From positions 1,426,001 through 1,490,000 of the forward strand of contig NZ_PYHR01000002.1 in the NCBI RefSeq assembly GCF_003121705.1: 64,000 bases of DNA, given 5' to 3'. Below the pieces are notes generated by a model. That model searched no databases and had not been told where the DNA came from. It saw only the letters and a list, made by a program, of their open reading frames with translations. Below are positions 17,701 to 25,764 of the stretch, one piece after another; position 1 is the stretch's first letter, and each line of letters begins with the position of its first letter. The position numbers and the translations under genes are program-made. The stretch comes from Serinibacter arcticus. GTDB taxonomy: Bacteria > Actinomycetota > Actinomycetes > Actinomycetales > Beutenbergiaceae.

Positions 17701-19290
17701 GGCGTAGATCTCGGGCAGCGCACCCGCCGTGCCGACGAAGGGGTTGTCGGCCGGGACCCCGTAGGAGCCGTTGGCGCTGTCGGTGCCGAGCGGGTTGATC
17801 CGCATGATCGTGCCCTGCGGCGTGGCCAGGTTCTGCGGGTTGGCGTTGTTCACGCCGTTGCCGCCGTCACCGACCAGGAGGTACAGGTTGCCGTAGTCCG
17901 CGTCACCCGGCTCCACCGTCGGGTTGAACGCGATCTGCTGCATCGTGTGGACGCGTCCGTTGAACGGCACGCGCAGCACCTCGCGGTTGGTGCCGGCGAA
18001 ACGCTCGGCCGCCGGGTCGGTCGCCGTCCACTCCGTCAGCACGCTGTGGAACCCGGTCGAGCCGTAGGCCGGGAAGTCCGGGGTGTCCTGCGTCAGGGCC
18101 GTGCCCGCCTCGGTGTGGACCGTGTAGAACTTCCCGTTCGTGGCGAAGTCCGGGTGGAACTCGGCGAAGCCGAGACCCGTCCCCAGGCCGGCGTGGTTGT
18201 GGAAGTTGTCGATGAAGGCGTTGCGCACGTTGAGGTAGTCCACGTACTCGCCCGTGTCCTCGTCCACGAGGTAGAGGATCGCGTTCATGTCGGGGACGGC
18301 CAGGCGGCCCGAGCCGTCCGGCACCTCGTCGACGTGCTGGACGCGGTTGTGCCGGATGAGGCGCTGGTCCTGCGTGGCCGGCGTCGTGGTGGAGGCGGGC
18401 AGCTGCGCGAGCTCCTCGACCTCGATGCCGAGGGAGACGGGTGTCGGGTCGGGAAGCGGGTTGAGCAACGGCTGCTCGACGACGGGCACGGTCTCGCAGT
18501 CACCGGGGTTGCCGGTCGGGAGCGCGAGGTTGGCGCCGGTCGGGTCGATGGCGAGGTCGTCCATCATGATCCGGCCGTTGCTGTTGCCTCCGTTGATCCA
18601 GAAGAACCGGTCGAGGGCTCCGTTGACGGCCTCGCGGAAGCCGAAGGTCTGCTCGGCACCGGCCGGCAGTCGGGTCTGCGAGGCGTAGATGCCGCCCTGG
18701 CTGTAGACGGTGACGCGGTCGGCGGCGTTGTCGGCGACGATCCACACGCACTGCCAGACGTCCTCCGACCAGGTGCCGACGTCGGCGAACGCGCCGCCGT
18801 TGCGGACCTTGAGGATGTCGTTGTTCTGGTTGTTGACGTAGGCGCGGCTGTGGCTCGTGGTCGAGGGGGCGTCGACGTCGGTGACGCCGAAGGAGTTGTC
18901 CGAGAGGGCGTCCCGGCGCATCCGGAGGAAGACGGTGCCGGTCTCGCCGTCGGGGATCTCCGTGATCGCGCGGTAGGCCGACCGGTTGGGACCGGTGAGC
19001 TCGAGCGCGCGGTTGTTCTGGTTGACCGGGTCGAGGACGACCTGGGCCGAGGAGTGGGCGGTCCAGCCGTCCTGGCCGGACAGCGGTCCGACCGTGTACC
19101 CCTCGAAGGTGAGGTGCTCGGTGAACCCCTCGACGGCGGCTGCCGCGAGGGACTCGTCCGCCGGGGGTGGCGGGTTCTCGTCCGGGACGGCGGACGCGGG
19201 GACGGCGGCCATCGTGGCCCCCAGCGCCACGGACAGGCCGAGCGCAAGGCCCGCCCTGACACGCCTGGATCTGGATCGTGCTGACGTCAT
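14746..19290 (-). CDS. Secreted SLH-anchored PQQ-type sugar dehydrogenase with LamG, DUF1080-like and Ig-like domains
   Basis: A 1514-residue surface protein. Order: signal peptide (1-33, cut after ASA); LamG-like beta-sandwich (about 50-245); glucose/sorbosone-dehydrogenase beta-propeller (about 300-720) with HNHAGLGTGLGFAEFHP, GMRDPHRISWD and GDNFGWSEREG signatures; second LamG (about 745-1005); DUF1080/3-keto-disaccharide-hydrolase-like sandwich (about 1025-1217); Ig-like domain (about 1230-1307); and three SLH repeats (1317-1514) each with F-x-D-V...I-x-W-L-A...F-R-P...R-D-A. SLH repeats bind pyruvylated wall polymer, so the enzyme should sit on the cell surface. By family the propeller oxidises aldoses using PQQ. 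GAGGAG precedes the ATG, and a LacI-type operator lies 18-35 bp upstream. Confidence 0.88.
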   Translation of the reverse strand: MTSARSRSRRVRAGLALGLSVALGATMAAVPASAVPDENPPPPADESLAAAAVEGFTEHLTFEGYTVGPLSGQDGWTAHSSAQVVLDPVNQNNRALELTGPNRSAYRAITEIPDGETGTVFLRMRRDALSDNSFGVTDVDAPSTTSHSRAYVNNQNNDILKVRNGGAFADVGTWSEDVWQCVWIVADNAADRVTVYSQGGIYASQTRLPAGAEQTFGFREAVNGALDRFFWINGGNSNGRIMMDDLAIDPTGANLALPTGNPGDCETVPVVEQPLLNPLPDPTPVSLGIEVEELAQLPASTTTPATQDQRLIRHNRVQHVDEVPDGSGRLAVPDMNAILYLVDEDTGEYVDYLNVRNAFIDNFHNHAGLGTGLGFAEFHPDFATNGKFYTVHTEAGTALTQDTPDFPAYGSTGFHSVLTEWTATDPAAERFAGTNREVLRVPFNGRVHTMQQIAFNPTVEPGDADYGNLYLLVGDGGNGVNNANPQNLATPQGTIMRINPLGTDSANGSYGVPADNPFVGTAGALPEIYAVGMRDPHRISWDLEGDHTLYMAHIGEWQVESVYAVEPGDNFGWSEREGSFVARDRQIFPLPADDATEFDFTYPVAAYDHNRDPGQTGDAGVAVNGGFVYRGDIEALQGKYLFTDLVRGWVLSTEADEMIRNDGDPADLAEISQLKVFVDGEETTFSELVGSQRVDLRFGSDGENQLYLVSKADGKIWKVVGAREGDVEPPFEAAPQVLPELASNLVAHYAFDTPAAGDLTKEADLGQSGTTIDLVNGGREMRVHDAAYPGAGRALQTQQLSKNAATNDDWKAGVYNAAGVETLRPFNGADATSIMGWFKPTGEMPALNSNTADLSDRYNAIGLAGILSGSSDGHAVRSLLEVINVNGKPHVVGLARRVDTGSSWTYAAELPWDEILRKGEWVHLSASFDFVGGTMALYMNGEPLDGFYSPVANPWGAGGSSDTDPRGIKIGGSYPQNTREQNPFNGRMDDLMFLDTAVTPEQVAAQYARYAVEEPTPTAPAACSPDELTITDVAGAGNWAPRTPSKWQFTNGEVILAEAGTNPNDGIRRPFEYAVLSEGPVLGDVVMEAEVKLDAPPDVNNRDVILVFGHTSDTEYYYAHLSQDNTIYAHNGIFKVDGVDRERIDDQWNGTIGAPPAVTDDDWHQVRLTHCVETGEISVQVDGLSQPLLTATDSTFTEGRVGFGSFDNTGRLRNLTVTATPVEEPVVPAAVIVTPATAELEVGETVQLSAAVVPAGAPQEVTWSSSAVGAATVSESGLVTSVAPGTATVTATSVADGAVAGTATITVVEADVPPEPITFVDVAEGDLFFDEITWLAGRGITRGWTLPDGSTEFRPVTPIARDAMAAFLYRFAGSPDFTAPEVSPFSDVATDNQFYEEIAWLAEAEISTGWDNGDGTASFRPLEPIARDAIAAFLHRYAEGAGLVDQGWTPPVVSPFSDVSTGNQFYAEIAWLADSKIATGWIGEGNDGRDIFRPLNPVNRDAMAAFLFRLDQRR

Positions 19291-19307
19291 CGTCTGGCTC
19301 CTCGTCG

Positions 19308-19325
19308 TTGGGAAGCGCTTTCACG
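19308..19325 (-). promoter_or_regulatory. LacI-type operator in leader of SLH dehydrogenase gene
   Basis: On the minus strand TGAAAGCGCTTCCCA, a near-palindrome with the central CG and A/T-flanked halves of LacI-family sites. It begins 18 bp before the ATG at 19290, where a bound repressor would block transcription. A near copy (TGGGAAAGCGCATTC) lies in the LacI/Liv divergent promoter region. Confidence 0.65.
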
Positions 19326-19657
19326 CGGGGACAGCGTTGCATGGCTGGCCTTGCTCGACAAGAGGTGCGATCCGAGTTGGAAACCGCTCTCCGTTCTGCG
19401 GGGCCCCGCCTGCCTCCCGAACCGCGGCAGCGGCACCCCGATCCGATCCAGCGGCAATCCTCGGTCGGCCAGGCGCTCGCACGCCCGTGACCTGCGACGA
19501 CGTCGCGGACGTCCCCCGCGACGCGCACGATCGTCGCCGCTCGGGTTCGGGGTGCCGCTCGAGTGGTCGCGGCGGCGGCGCGCCGGCCAGCGGTGGCGGG
19601 CGGCGGGCCGGCGGGCCGGTGGCAGCGGCGGGCGACGACGGGCGCCGGCGGGCGGCG
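19326..19657. other. Intergenic stretch between LacI gene and SLH protein gene, no gene seen
   Basis: About 330 bp. No frame here has both a plausible start and coding-like codon use. It should contain the promoter of the SLH gene. TTGTCG on the minus strand, about 60-80 bp upstream of the ATG, could be a -35, but the -10 is unconvincing. The part next to the LacI stop is extremely G-rich on the plus strand. Confidence 0.5.
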
Positions 19658-20701
19658 TTACGCGGGCGGCGGGGCCGTCGAGGACCGGACCACCAGCTCC
19701 AGCCCGACCTCCACGAACGTCGGCCCGCCCGCGGGCGGCTGCAGCGCGAGCAGCGCCGCCTGCCGCCCCATCGCGGCCATCGGCAGCCGCACGGTGGTGA
19801 GCGCGGGCGCGAGGTCCTGCGCGACCTGGATGTCGTCGATCCCGGTCACGGACACGGCCCCGGGCACGTCGATCCCCCGGTCCCGCAGCACCGACAGGGC
19901 ACCGATCGCCATGGTGTCGTTGAGCGCGATGATCGCGGTGAGGTCGGGGTGGGCGTCGAGCAGCCGCGCGGCGGCGAGCCGTCCGCCGTCGCGCGTGAAC
20001 GCCGCGTGCTCCCAGGCGACGTCGACGCCGTCGGCGGCCGCGGCGGCCAGCTCGATGCCCGTGCGCCGGTCCGCGACCGTGGTCAGGGAGTCCGGGCCGG
20101 AGACGACGCCGAGACGCCGGTGCCCGAGCGCGATGAGGTGCTCGGCCGCCGCGCGGGTCGCGCCGACGTTGTCGGGCAGCACCGAGTGGCAGTCGATGTC
20201 GCGGTGGCCGATCGCCACGAGTCGGCCACCCGACGCCGCGAACGCCTCCAGCTCGCGGTTGACGGTGGCGTTCTTGGTCGGGTCCCGGTAGCCCGAGCCG
20301 GCGATCACGATCGCGCCCACGCGCTGACTCCGCAGCAGCCGCACGCCGGCGAGGTCGCTCGCGGCCTCGCGGTCCTGGTGGCTGACCTGGACGCTCCAGC
20401 CGTGCTCGGCGGCCACCTGGATCACCCCGCCCGCGATCTCGCCGAAGTAGGGGTCGTCGATCTCGTAGACCATCAGCCCGATGACCGAGCTGAAGCCGCC
20501 CGCCAGCGAGCGCGCGTGCGGGTTGACGACGTAGCGCAGCTCGTCGGCGGCTTGCATCACCCGGCGGGTCAGGCCCTCCGAGACGGTGCCGGTCCCGGAC
20601 AGGGCGCGCGACGCCGTCGCGATGGAGACCCCGGCCAGGACGGCGACGTCCGTGAGCCGCGGAGTTGCAGGCCCGTCGCCGTCCTTCAGTCGTACCGTCA
20701 C
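19658..20701 (-). CDS. LacI family transcriptional regulator
   Basis: 347 residues from the GTG at 20701, which has GGGAG upstream; a longer in-frame start at 20731 is possible. The N-terminal HTH reads RLTDVAVLAGVSIATASRALSG with the hinge helix NPHARSLAGG, followed by a full periplasmic-binding-like effector domain (SSVIGLMVYEIDDPYFGEIAGG onward). Such proteins repress carbohydrate genes until a sugar binds. It is divergent from the Liv-type operon and upstream of the SLH dehydrogenase; LacI-type sites occur on both sides, so it most likely controls both and itself. Confidence 0.92.
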   Translation of the reverse strand: MTVRLKDGDGPATPRLTDVAVLAGVSIATASRALSGTGTVSEGLTRRVMQAADELRYVVNPHARSLAGGFSSVIGLMVYEIDDPYFGEIAGGVIQVAAEHGWSVQVSHQDREAASDLAGVRLLRSQRVGAIVIAGSGYRDPTKNATVNRELEAFAASGGRLVAIGHRDIDCHSVLPDNVGATRAAAEHLIALGHRRLGVVSGPDSLTTVADRRTGIELAAAAADGVDVAWEHAAFTRDGGRLAAARLLDAHPDLTAIIALNDTMAIGALSVLRDRGIDVPGAVSVTGIDDIQVAQDLAPALTTVRLPMAAMGRQAALLALQPPAGGPTFVEVGLELVVRSSTAPPPA

Positions 20702-20746
20702 GAGCCGCTCCCTCGCCCTCGCCGTGCGCAACCCACGAACGTGGTG

Positions 20747-20775
20747 TTGCGTAGATCACATCGGCAGCATACGGT
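20747..20775 (+). promoter_or_regulatory. Predicted promoter of the Liv-type operon
   Basis: TTGCGT and TACGGT with exactly 17 bp between them, about 93 bp before the GTG of the binding-protein gene. The LacI-type operator starts four bases after the -10, so it covers the expected transcription start. Confidence 0.6.
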
Positions 20776-20778
20776 GCG

Positions 20779-20806
20779 GTAACCGCTTACGAATGCGCTT
20801 TCCCAA
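20779..20806. promoter_or_regulatory. Two adjacent LacI-type operators in divergent promoter region
   Basis: GTAACCGCTTAC (20779-20790) is a near-perfect LacI-family palindrome with central CG. Immediately after it, on the minus strand, TGGGAAAGCGCATTC (20792-20806) resembles the operator before the SLH gene. They lie between the predicted Liv promoter and its gene and upstream of the divergent lacI-type gene, fitting autoregulation plus repression of the transporter. Confidence 0.7.
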
Positions 20807-20867
20807 ACTCACCCGGCGCAGCGGTCCCTCAGTGGCTGTCTTCTTACGACGAGGTAGGAGCAATCCC

Positions 20868-22138
20868 GTGGCACGACTTCCCCGCCGCACCCGCGGCACC
20901 GGCACGAACCGACGCAGAACCGTCATCGCCAGCATCGGCGTCGCCACCATGGTCACGCTCGCTGCGTGCTCCGGCGGCCCCGGCGACGGCGGCGGCGACG
21001 ACTCCGAGGACGGCGGGTCCGACGACCCGATCGTCATCGGCATCTCCCTCCCCTGACCGGCGACTTCTCCGAGCCCGGCAAGGGCGTCCAGCGCGGCTAC
21101 GAGGCCTGGGCCCAGATCGTGAACGAGAACGGCGGGCTGCTGGGCCGCCAGGTCGAGCTGAAGATCCTCGACGACCAGAGCAACGCCGACCGCGTGGTGG
21201 CGGACTACGAGGTCCTCATCGCCCAGGACGAGGTCGACCTGGTCTTCGGCCCCTTCTCCACCCGCCTGGTCGTGCCCTCGGCACGCATCGCGCAGGAGTA
21301 CGGCATGCTCTTCGTCGAGCCGGCCGGTGCCGCCCAGGAGGTCTTCGAGCAGGGCTTCGACAACCTCTTCTACGCCGCCCCGGCGATCGCGGACGACCAC
21401 TACAACTACCTGGCCGAGCACATCCTGGCGATGCCGGAGGCCGAGCGCCCGCAGACGGTCGCCGTCGCCTCGATGGACGACCCCTTCGCCCAGGGCACCG
21501 CCTACGGCCTGCGGGACAAGCTCGAGGAGGGCGGGCTGGAGATCGTCGTCGACGAGGTCTACCCCCCGAACACCACGGACTTCTCCCCCATCGCCGCGAA
21601 GATCAGCGACTCGGGCGCCGACGTCGTCATCGGCGGCACGCAGTACCAGGACGCGGTCAACCTGATCGTGGCGCTGCAGCAGCTGAACTACCAGCCCAAG
21701 CTCGCCGCCTTCTCCACCGCGCCGACGAACCCGGAGTTCTCCGAGGCCATCGGCTCCAAGACCGAGGGCATCCTCTCGCCGACCGGCTACACGCCGGACG
21801 CGACCTGGCCCTCGAACGTCGACTTCGTGGAGGCCTACACCGAGATCCACGGCAACCCCCCGGGTGAGGACGAGGCCAACGCCTACACGACCGGCCAGGT
21901 CGTCGCGGCCGCCGTCGAGGCCGTTGGCTGCGCCGAGCAGGGCGACTGCCAGCAGCAGCTCATCGACTGGCTGCGCGAGAACGAGGTCGAGACCGTCGTC
22001 GGGCCGCTGACCTGGGACGAGACGGGCAAGCCGCAGGGCGCCCACCTCATCCAGCAGTACGTCGACGGCGCGATCGAGATCGTGCTGCCGGACGAGGCCG
22101 CCGAGGCCGCGTTCATCTACCCCAAGCCCGAGTGGTGA
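20868..22138 (+). pseudogene. Liv-type ABC substrate-binding lipoprotein, frameshifted by one base
   Basis: GTG at 20868 with GTAGGAG upstream. The first 62 residues contain a lipoprotein signal (MVTLAAC) and an acidic linker and end at TGA in CTC CCC TGA (21048-21056). The next frame continues at once with LTGDFSEPGKGVQRGYEAWA and runs as a complete type-1 periplasmic-binding protein to 22138. One extra C in the CCCC run at 21050-21053 restores SLPLTGDFS, the normal family start. The intact protein would be about 423 residues. By family it binds amino acids, amides or other small ligands; the LacI context hints at a sugar-related ligand. A sequencing error is likelier than decay, since four intact transporter genes follow. 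Confidence 0.85.
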
Positions 22139-22145
22139 CGGGGGC

Positions 22146-23030
22146 ATGAGCGGATCGCTCCTCGTCCAGAGCCTCATCCTCGGCGTGCTGCTGGGAGGGC
22201 TCTACGCCCTCCTGGCAGCGGGCCTGACGCTCTACTTCGGCGTCATGCGCGTCGTCATGATCGCCCACGCGTCGTTCCTCGTGCTGGCCGCCTACCTCGC
22301 CTGGTTCGCGAACTCCCGACTCGGGATCGACCCGCTGCTCACGCTGGTGGTGACGGTGCCGCTGTTCTTCGGGATCGGCGTCGTCATGCAGCGGCTGCTG
22401 ATCCGCCGGCTCAGGCCGGCGACGCTCACGATGATGTCGGTGCTCCTCACCTTCGCGATCGCGCTGTTCCTCGAAGGACTCATCGGCTTCATCTGGGGCG
22501 GCACGCAGCGCCGCATCCAGCTGTCCTACTCCGGCTCGAGCATCGAGCTGTTCGGGGCCCAGATCGCCGTCGTCAAGCTCATCGCCTTCGGCCTCGCCGC
22601 CGTCTCGCTCCTGGGCCTGTACGTGCTGATGAAGCACACCCGCTTCGGTCAGGCGCTGCGCGCCACGATCCAGCACCCGGAGGCCGCCCAGCTGGTCGGC
22701 ATCCGGACCGACCGCGTGGCCGGCCTGGGCTTCGGCCTCGGCCTGGCCACGGCCGCCATCGGCGGCACGGCCCTCTCGCTGGACGCGACCATCTACCCGT
22801 CGCTGCACTGGCACTGGATCGGACCGCTGATGGCGATCATCGTCGTCGGCGGCCTGGGATCGATCCCCGGCGCCGCGATCGCGGCCCTCGTGCTCGGGGT
22901 GGGCCAGAGCCTGCTGCAGGTGCCGCTCGGCACCACGTGGGCCCAGACCATCTTCTACGTCGCACTGTTCGTGACGCTCATGGTGCGTCCGCAGGGGTTC
23001 TTCGGAGGTCGCCTTGCCCAACGCTTCTAG
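22146..23030 (+). CDS. livH: LivH-type ABC transporter permease
   Basis: 294 residues with about eight membrane segments. It begins LLVQSLILGVLLGGLYALLAAGLTLYFGVMRVV, the characteristic LivH N terminus, and has GGLGSIPGAAIAALVLGVGQSL near 240, the coupling-loop region. It forms the membrane pore with LivM. The start lies eight bases after the binding-protein stop, so they are co-transcribed. The gene name marks the family only; branched-chain amino acids as substrate are not shown. Confidence 0.9.
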   Translation: MSGSLLVQSLILGVLLGGLYALLAAGLTLYFGVMRVVMIAHASFLVLAAYLAWFANSRLGIDPLLTLVVTVPLFFGIGVVMQRLLIRRLRPATLTMMSVLLTFAIALFLEGLIGFIWGGTQRRIQLSYSGSSIELFGAQIAVVKLIAFGLAAVSLLGLYVLMKHTRFGQALRATIQHPEAAQLVGIRTDRVAGLGFGLGLATAAIGGTALSLDATIYPSLHWHWIGPLMAIIVVGGLGSIPGAAIAALVLGVGQSLLQVPLGTTWAQTIFYVALFVTLMVRPQGFFGGRLAQRF

Positions 23031-24219
23031 CACTCTCACCTCTCCCGACGCCCCCGCGCGCAGCACCGCCCGCACCGCGTCGGCGGGCCGTTCCCGACGG
23101 CGGATCGCGGCAGGCGTCGCGATCCTCCTCGGACTCGCGGTCGTGGCCTTCTTCCCCTCGGCCGCCCCCAACGCCTACGTGCTCTCCGCGGGCGTCGTCA
23201 TCCTGTCCTACGCCTGCACGGCCACCTCGTGGAACTTCATGGGCGGCTTCACCGGCTACATCTCGCTCGGTCACGCGGCCTGGTTCGGCCTCGGCGCCTA
23301 CGGCACCGGCCTCATCGTGCGGGACCTGGGACTGCCGTCGTTCGTGGCGTGGGCCCTGTCCGGCGTCGTCGTCGCGATCATCACGGTGCCGATCGGTATC
23401 GCGGCCCTCCGGGTCCGCGGCGCCTCGTTCGTGATCGTCTCGATCTCGTTCGTTCTCATCCTGCTGCTGGTCTTCCAGGGCTGGGGCAGCTTCACCGGCG
23501 GCTCCAACGGCCTCGTCGTGCCGCGCCCCTTCCCCGACCTGATGCGGCCCGAGCACCACCGGGTGTTCTTCTACCTGTTCGCGGCCCTCCTGATCGTCAT
23601 GCTCGTGCTGTGGTGGGCGATCAACCGCTCCCGCTTCGGCATCGGCCTCAAGGCGATCCGCGAGGACGAGGACAAGGCGGAGGCCCTGGGCATCCCCACC
23701 CGCAACTACAAGCTCGTCGCCTACGTCATCTCGGCCACCCTGACGGGCCTGGCCGGCGGGATGTACGCGCTGTGGTTCGGCGACCTCGACCCGATCTTCC
23801 AGTTCTCGATCCTGCTCGGCTCCTACATGGTGCTGATGGCGCTGCTCGGCGGCATCCGCAACCTGTTCGGCCCGCTCGTGGGCGCCGTGATCGTCGGCGT
23901 CGGCCTGGAGGTCTTCAAGCTCGAGTTCGGTGACACGCAGTTCCACCTCGTGGCCACGGGCCTGCTGCTCGCGCTCGTCGTGCTCTTCATGCCCGACGGA
24001 ATCATCCCGGCGGTGACGGCAGGGCTGAAGCGGTTCGGCCCGCAGTCCTCCTCCATCCGGGAGATGACGGCGGCCGAGCTGGCCGAGCGCAACGCCAAGG
24101 CGGGTGTGAGCGGGGCGTCGGTGTTCTCGGGCGGGAAGGCCGCTGCGCCGTCGACCGCGACACCGTCCCCCCGGTCCACCCCCGACCCCGACGAGACCAC
24201 CCGCGAGGAGGAACGATGA
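23014..24219 (+). CDS. livM: LivM-type ABC transporter permease
   Basis: 401 residues from a TTG at 23014 preceded by GGAGG; it overlaps the livH end by 17 bases. About ten membrane segments; signatures include FTGYISLGHAAWFGLGAYG near 83 and AIREDEDKAEALGIPTRNYKL near 215, the coupling loop. The last 50 residues are Ala/Pro/Ser/Thr-rich and probably disordered, longer than usual. It pairs with LivH. Confidence 0.9.
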   Translation: MPNASSTLTSPDAPARSTARTASAGRSRRRIAAGVAILLGLAVVAFFPSAAPNAYVLSAGVVILSYACTATSWNFMGGFTGYISLGHAAWFGLGAYGTGLIVRDLGLPSFVAWALSGVVVAIITVPIGIAALRVRGASFVIVSISFVLILLLVFQGWGSFTGGSNGLVVPRPFPDLMRPEHHRVFFYLFAALLIVMLVLWWAINRSRFGIGLKAIREDEDKAEALGIPTRNYKLVAYVISATLTGLAGGMYALWFGDLDPIFQFSILLGSYMVLMALLGGIRNLFGPLVGAVIVGVGLEVFKLEFGDTQFHLVATGLLLALVVLFMPDGIIPAVTAGLKRFGPQSSSIREMTAAELAERNAKAGVSGASVFSGGKAAAPSTATPSPRSTPDPDETTREEER

Positions 24220-24962
24220 CGCAGGGCACGGGCACCAACCTCACCACCCGGGGTCTGACGAAGACCTTCGGCGGCGTGCGCGCCGTCGACGGTGCCGACG
24301 TCACCTTCCACGAGGGCAAGATCAACGCCCTCATCGGCCCGAACGGCTCCGGCAAGACGACGTTCTTCAACTGCGTCACCGGGATGATCAAGCCCGACAG
24401 CGGGACGGTCACCTTCCGCGGCAAGGACATCACGGGCAAGGCACCGCACTCGATCGCCAACGCGGGGATCGGGCGCAGCTTCCAGCTCTGCCGGATCTTC
24501 CCGCGCATGACGGTCCTGGACAACGTGCTCGTGGCGGTCCCCCGCACCGGGTTCCGGGCCCTCCTGGGGCCGGCGCGCACGGACGCGGAGGTCGCCAAGG
24601 CGCGGCAGCTGCTCGTCAGGGTCGGGATCGACCACCTCGAGGACACCGAGGCGCGCGACCTGTCCTACGGCCAGCAGAAGCTCCTCGAGCTGGCCGGCGT
24701 GCTCATGGGCGACCCCGACACGATCATGCTGGACGAGCCGGCGGGCGGCGTGAACCCGTCCCTCATCGGCCGGATCGGCTCGCTCGTGCAGGAGCTCAAC
24801 GCGGAGGGGACGACGTTCCTCATCGTCGAGCACAACATGGATCTCGTGATGAGCCTGAGCCACCACGTCATCGTGTTCGACCGCGGCCGTCCGATCGCCG
24901 AGGGCACCCCCGACATCGTCCAGTCCGACCCTCGCGTCCTGGAGGCCTACCTTGGCGTCTGA
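24216..24962 (+). CDS. livG: LivG-type ABC transporter ATPase
   Basis: 248 residues. Walker A is GPNGSGKTT near 42, the Q loop is in RSFQLCRIFPRMTVLDNV, the signature is the degenerate LSYGQQKLLELAGVL normal for LivG, Walker B is TIMLDEPAGGVNP, and the switch His is in IVEHNMDLVMSL. ATG overlaps the livM stop by four bases. It pairs with LivF to drive import. Confidence 0.93.
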   Translation: MTQGTGTNLTTRGLTKTFGGVRAVDGADVTFHEGKINALIGPNGSGKTTFFNCVTGMIKPDSGTVTFRGKDITGKAPHSIANAGIGRSFQLCRIFPRMTVLDNVLVAVPRTGFRALLGPARTDAEVAKARQLLVRVGIDHLEDTEARDLSYGQQKLLELAGVLMGDPDTIMLDEPAGGVNPSLIGRIGSLVQELNAEGTTFLIVEHNMDLVMSLSHHVIVFDRGRPIAEGTPDIVQSDPRVLEAYLGV

Positions 24963-25728
24963 CACCACACCCCAGTCCTCCGGCGACGGCGACCTGCTCG
25001 TCCTCGACGACGTCCAGGCCGGCTACGGCCGTGCCGCGATGGTCCTGCGCGGCCTCACGATCCGGGTCCCCGCCGGCAAGGTCGTCTGCCTGGTCGGACC
25101 GAACGGCGCCGGCAAGTCCACGGTGCTCAAGGTCGCGAGCGGTCTGCTCAAGCCCGCCTCCGGGCGGATCCTCGTGGCTGGGGACGACGTCACCGGCCAG
25201 GGCCCGCAGCAGATGCTCACCTCGGGCCTGGCCCACGTGCTCCAGGGACACAGCGTGTTCCGGGAGATGACGGTCGCCGAGAACGTGCTGCTCGGGTCGT
25301 ACACGCTGCGCGAGAGCGCCGTCATCAAGGAGCGGGTCGAGTTCGTGCAGAACCTGTTCCCGATCGTCGGCGAGCGGTGGAAGCAGCTCGCCGGCCTCCT
25401 CTCGGGCGGCCAGCAGAAGCAGGTCGAGTTCGCGCGGTCGCTCATGGTGAGCCCGAAGGTCGTGCTGCTGGACGAGCCCTCGATGGGGCTCGACCCGAAG
25501 ACGACCTCGGTCGTGTTCGAGCAGGTGGTGCGCATGCGCGACGCCGGCGTCGCCGTCCTCCTCGTGGAGCAGAACGCCCGCCGGGCGCTGGAGACGGCGG
25601 ACATCGGCTGCGTGCTCGACCTCGGCCGGGTGCACATCACGGGCCCGGCACGCGAGCTGCTCGCGGACCCGCAGCTGTCCGAGCTCTACCTCGGCGGCCG
25701 CCCGGGCGAGGCGAAGGCCTCGGCCTGA
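24952..25728 (+). CDS. livF: LivF-type ABC transporter ATPase
   Basis: 258 residues from a TTG at 24952 with GGAGG upstream, overlapping livG by 11 bases. Walker A is GPNGAGKST near 49, the signature is LSGGQQKQVEFARSLM near 153, Walker B is VVLLDEPSMGLDP and the switch His position holds Gln in LVEQNARRAL, as is normal for LivF. Last gene of the operon, followed by a strong terminator. Confidence 0.93.
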   Translation: MASDTTPQSSGDGDLLVLDDVQAGYGRAAMVLRGLTIRVPAGKVVCLVGPNGAGKSTVLKVASGLLKPASGRILVAGDDVTGQGPQQMLTSGLAHVLQGHSVFREMTVAENVLLGSYTLRESAVIKERVEFVQNLFPIVGERWKQLAGLLSGGQQKQVEFARSLMVSPKVVLLDEPSMGLDPKTTSVVFEQVVRMRDAGVAVLLVEQNARRALETADIGCVLDLGRVHITGPARELLADPQLSELYLGGRPGEAKASA

Positions 25729-25764
25729 GAACATCACGACGACGGCGAACCGCGCGTTCTCCCT

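Noticed and set aside
14614-19284. Open frame of 1556 codons on the plus strand opposite the SLH dehydrogenase gene
   Set aside because: Its residues are mostly Arg, Val, Gly, Asp and His without any domain, as expected for the antisense of a high-GC gene. The minus strand has a signal peptide and recognisable domains.
19291-19657. Small gene between the LacI gene and the SLH gene
   Set aside because: Short frames here lack a ribosome site and coding-like codon use; the gap is better explained as promoter and operator DNA.
20966-21056. Arg-rich N terminus for the Liv binding protein starting at 20966
   Set aside because: It has no signal peptide. The frame starting at 20868 has a lipoprotein signal and joins the domain after one added base.
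21040-21060. Programmed ribosomal frameshift in the Liv binding protein
   Set aside because: There is no X-XXY-YYZ slippery heptamer or strong structure at the right place, and the same defect recurs in unrelated genes.
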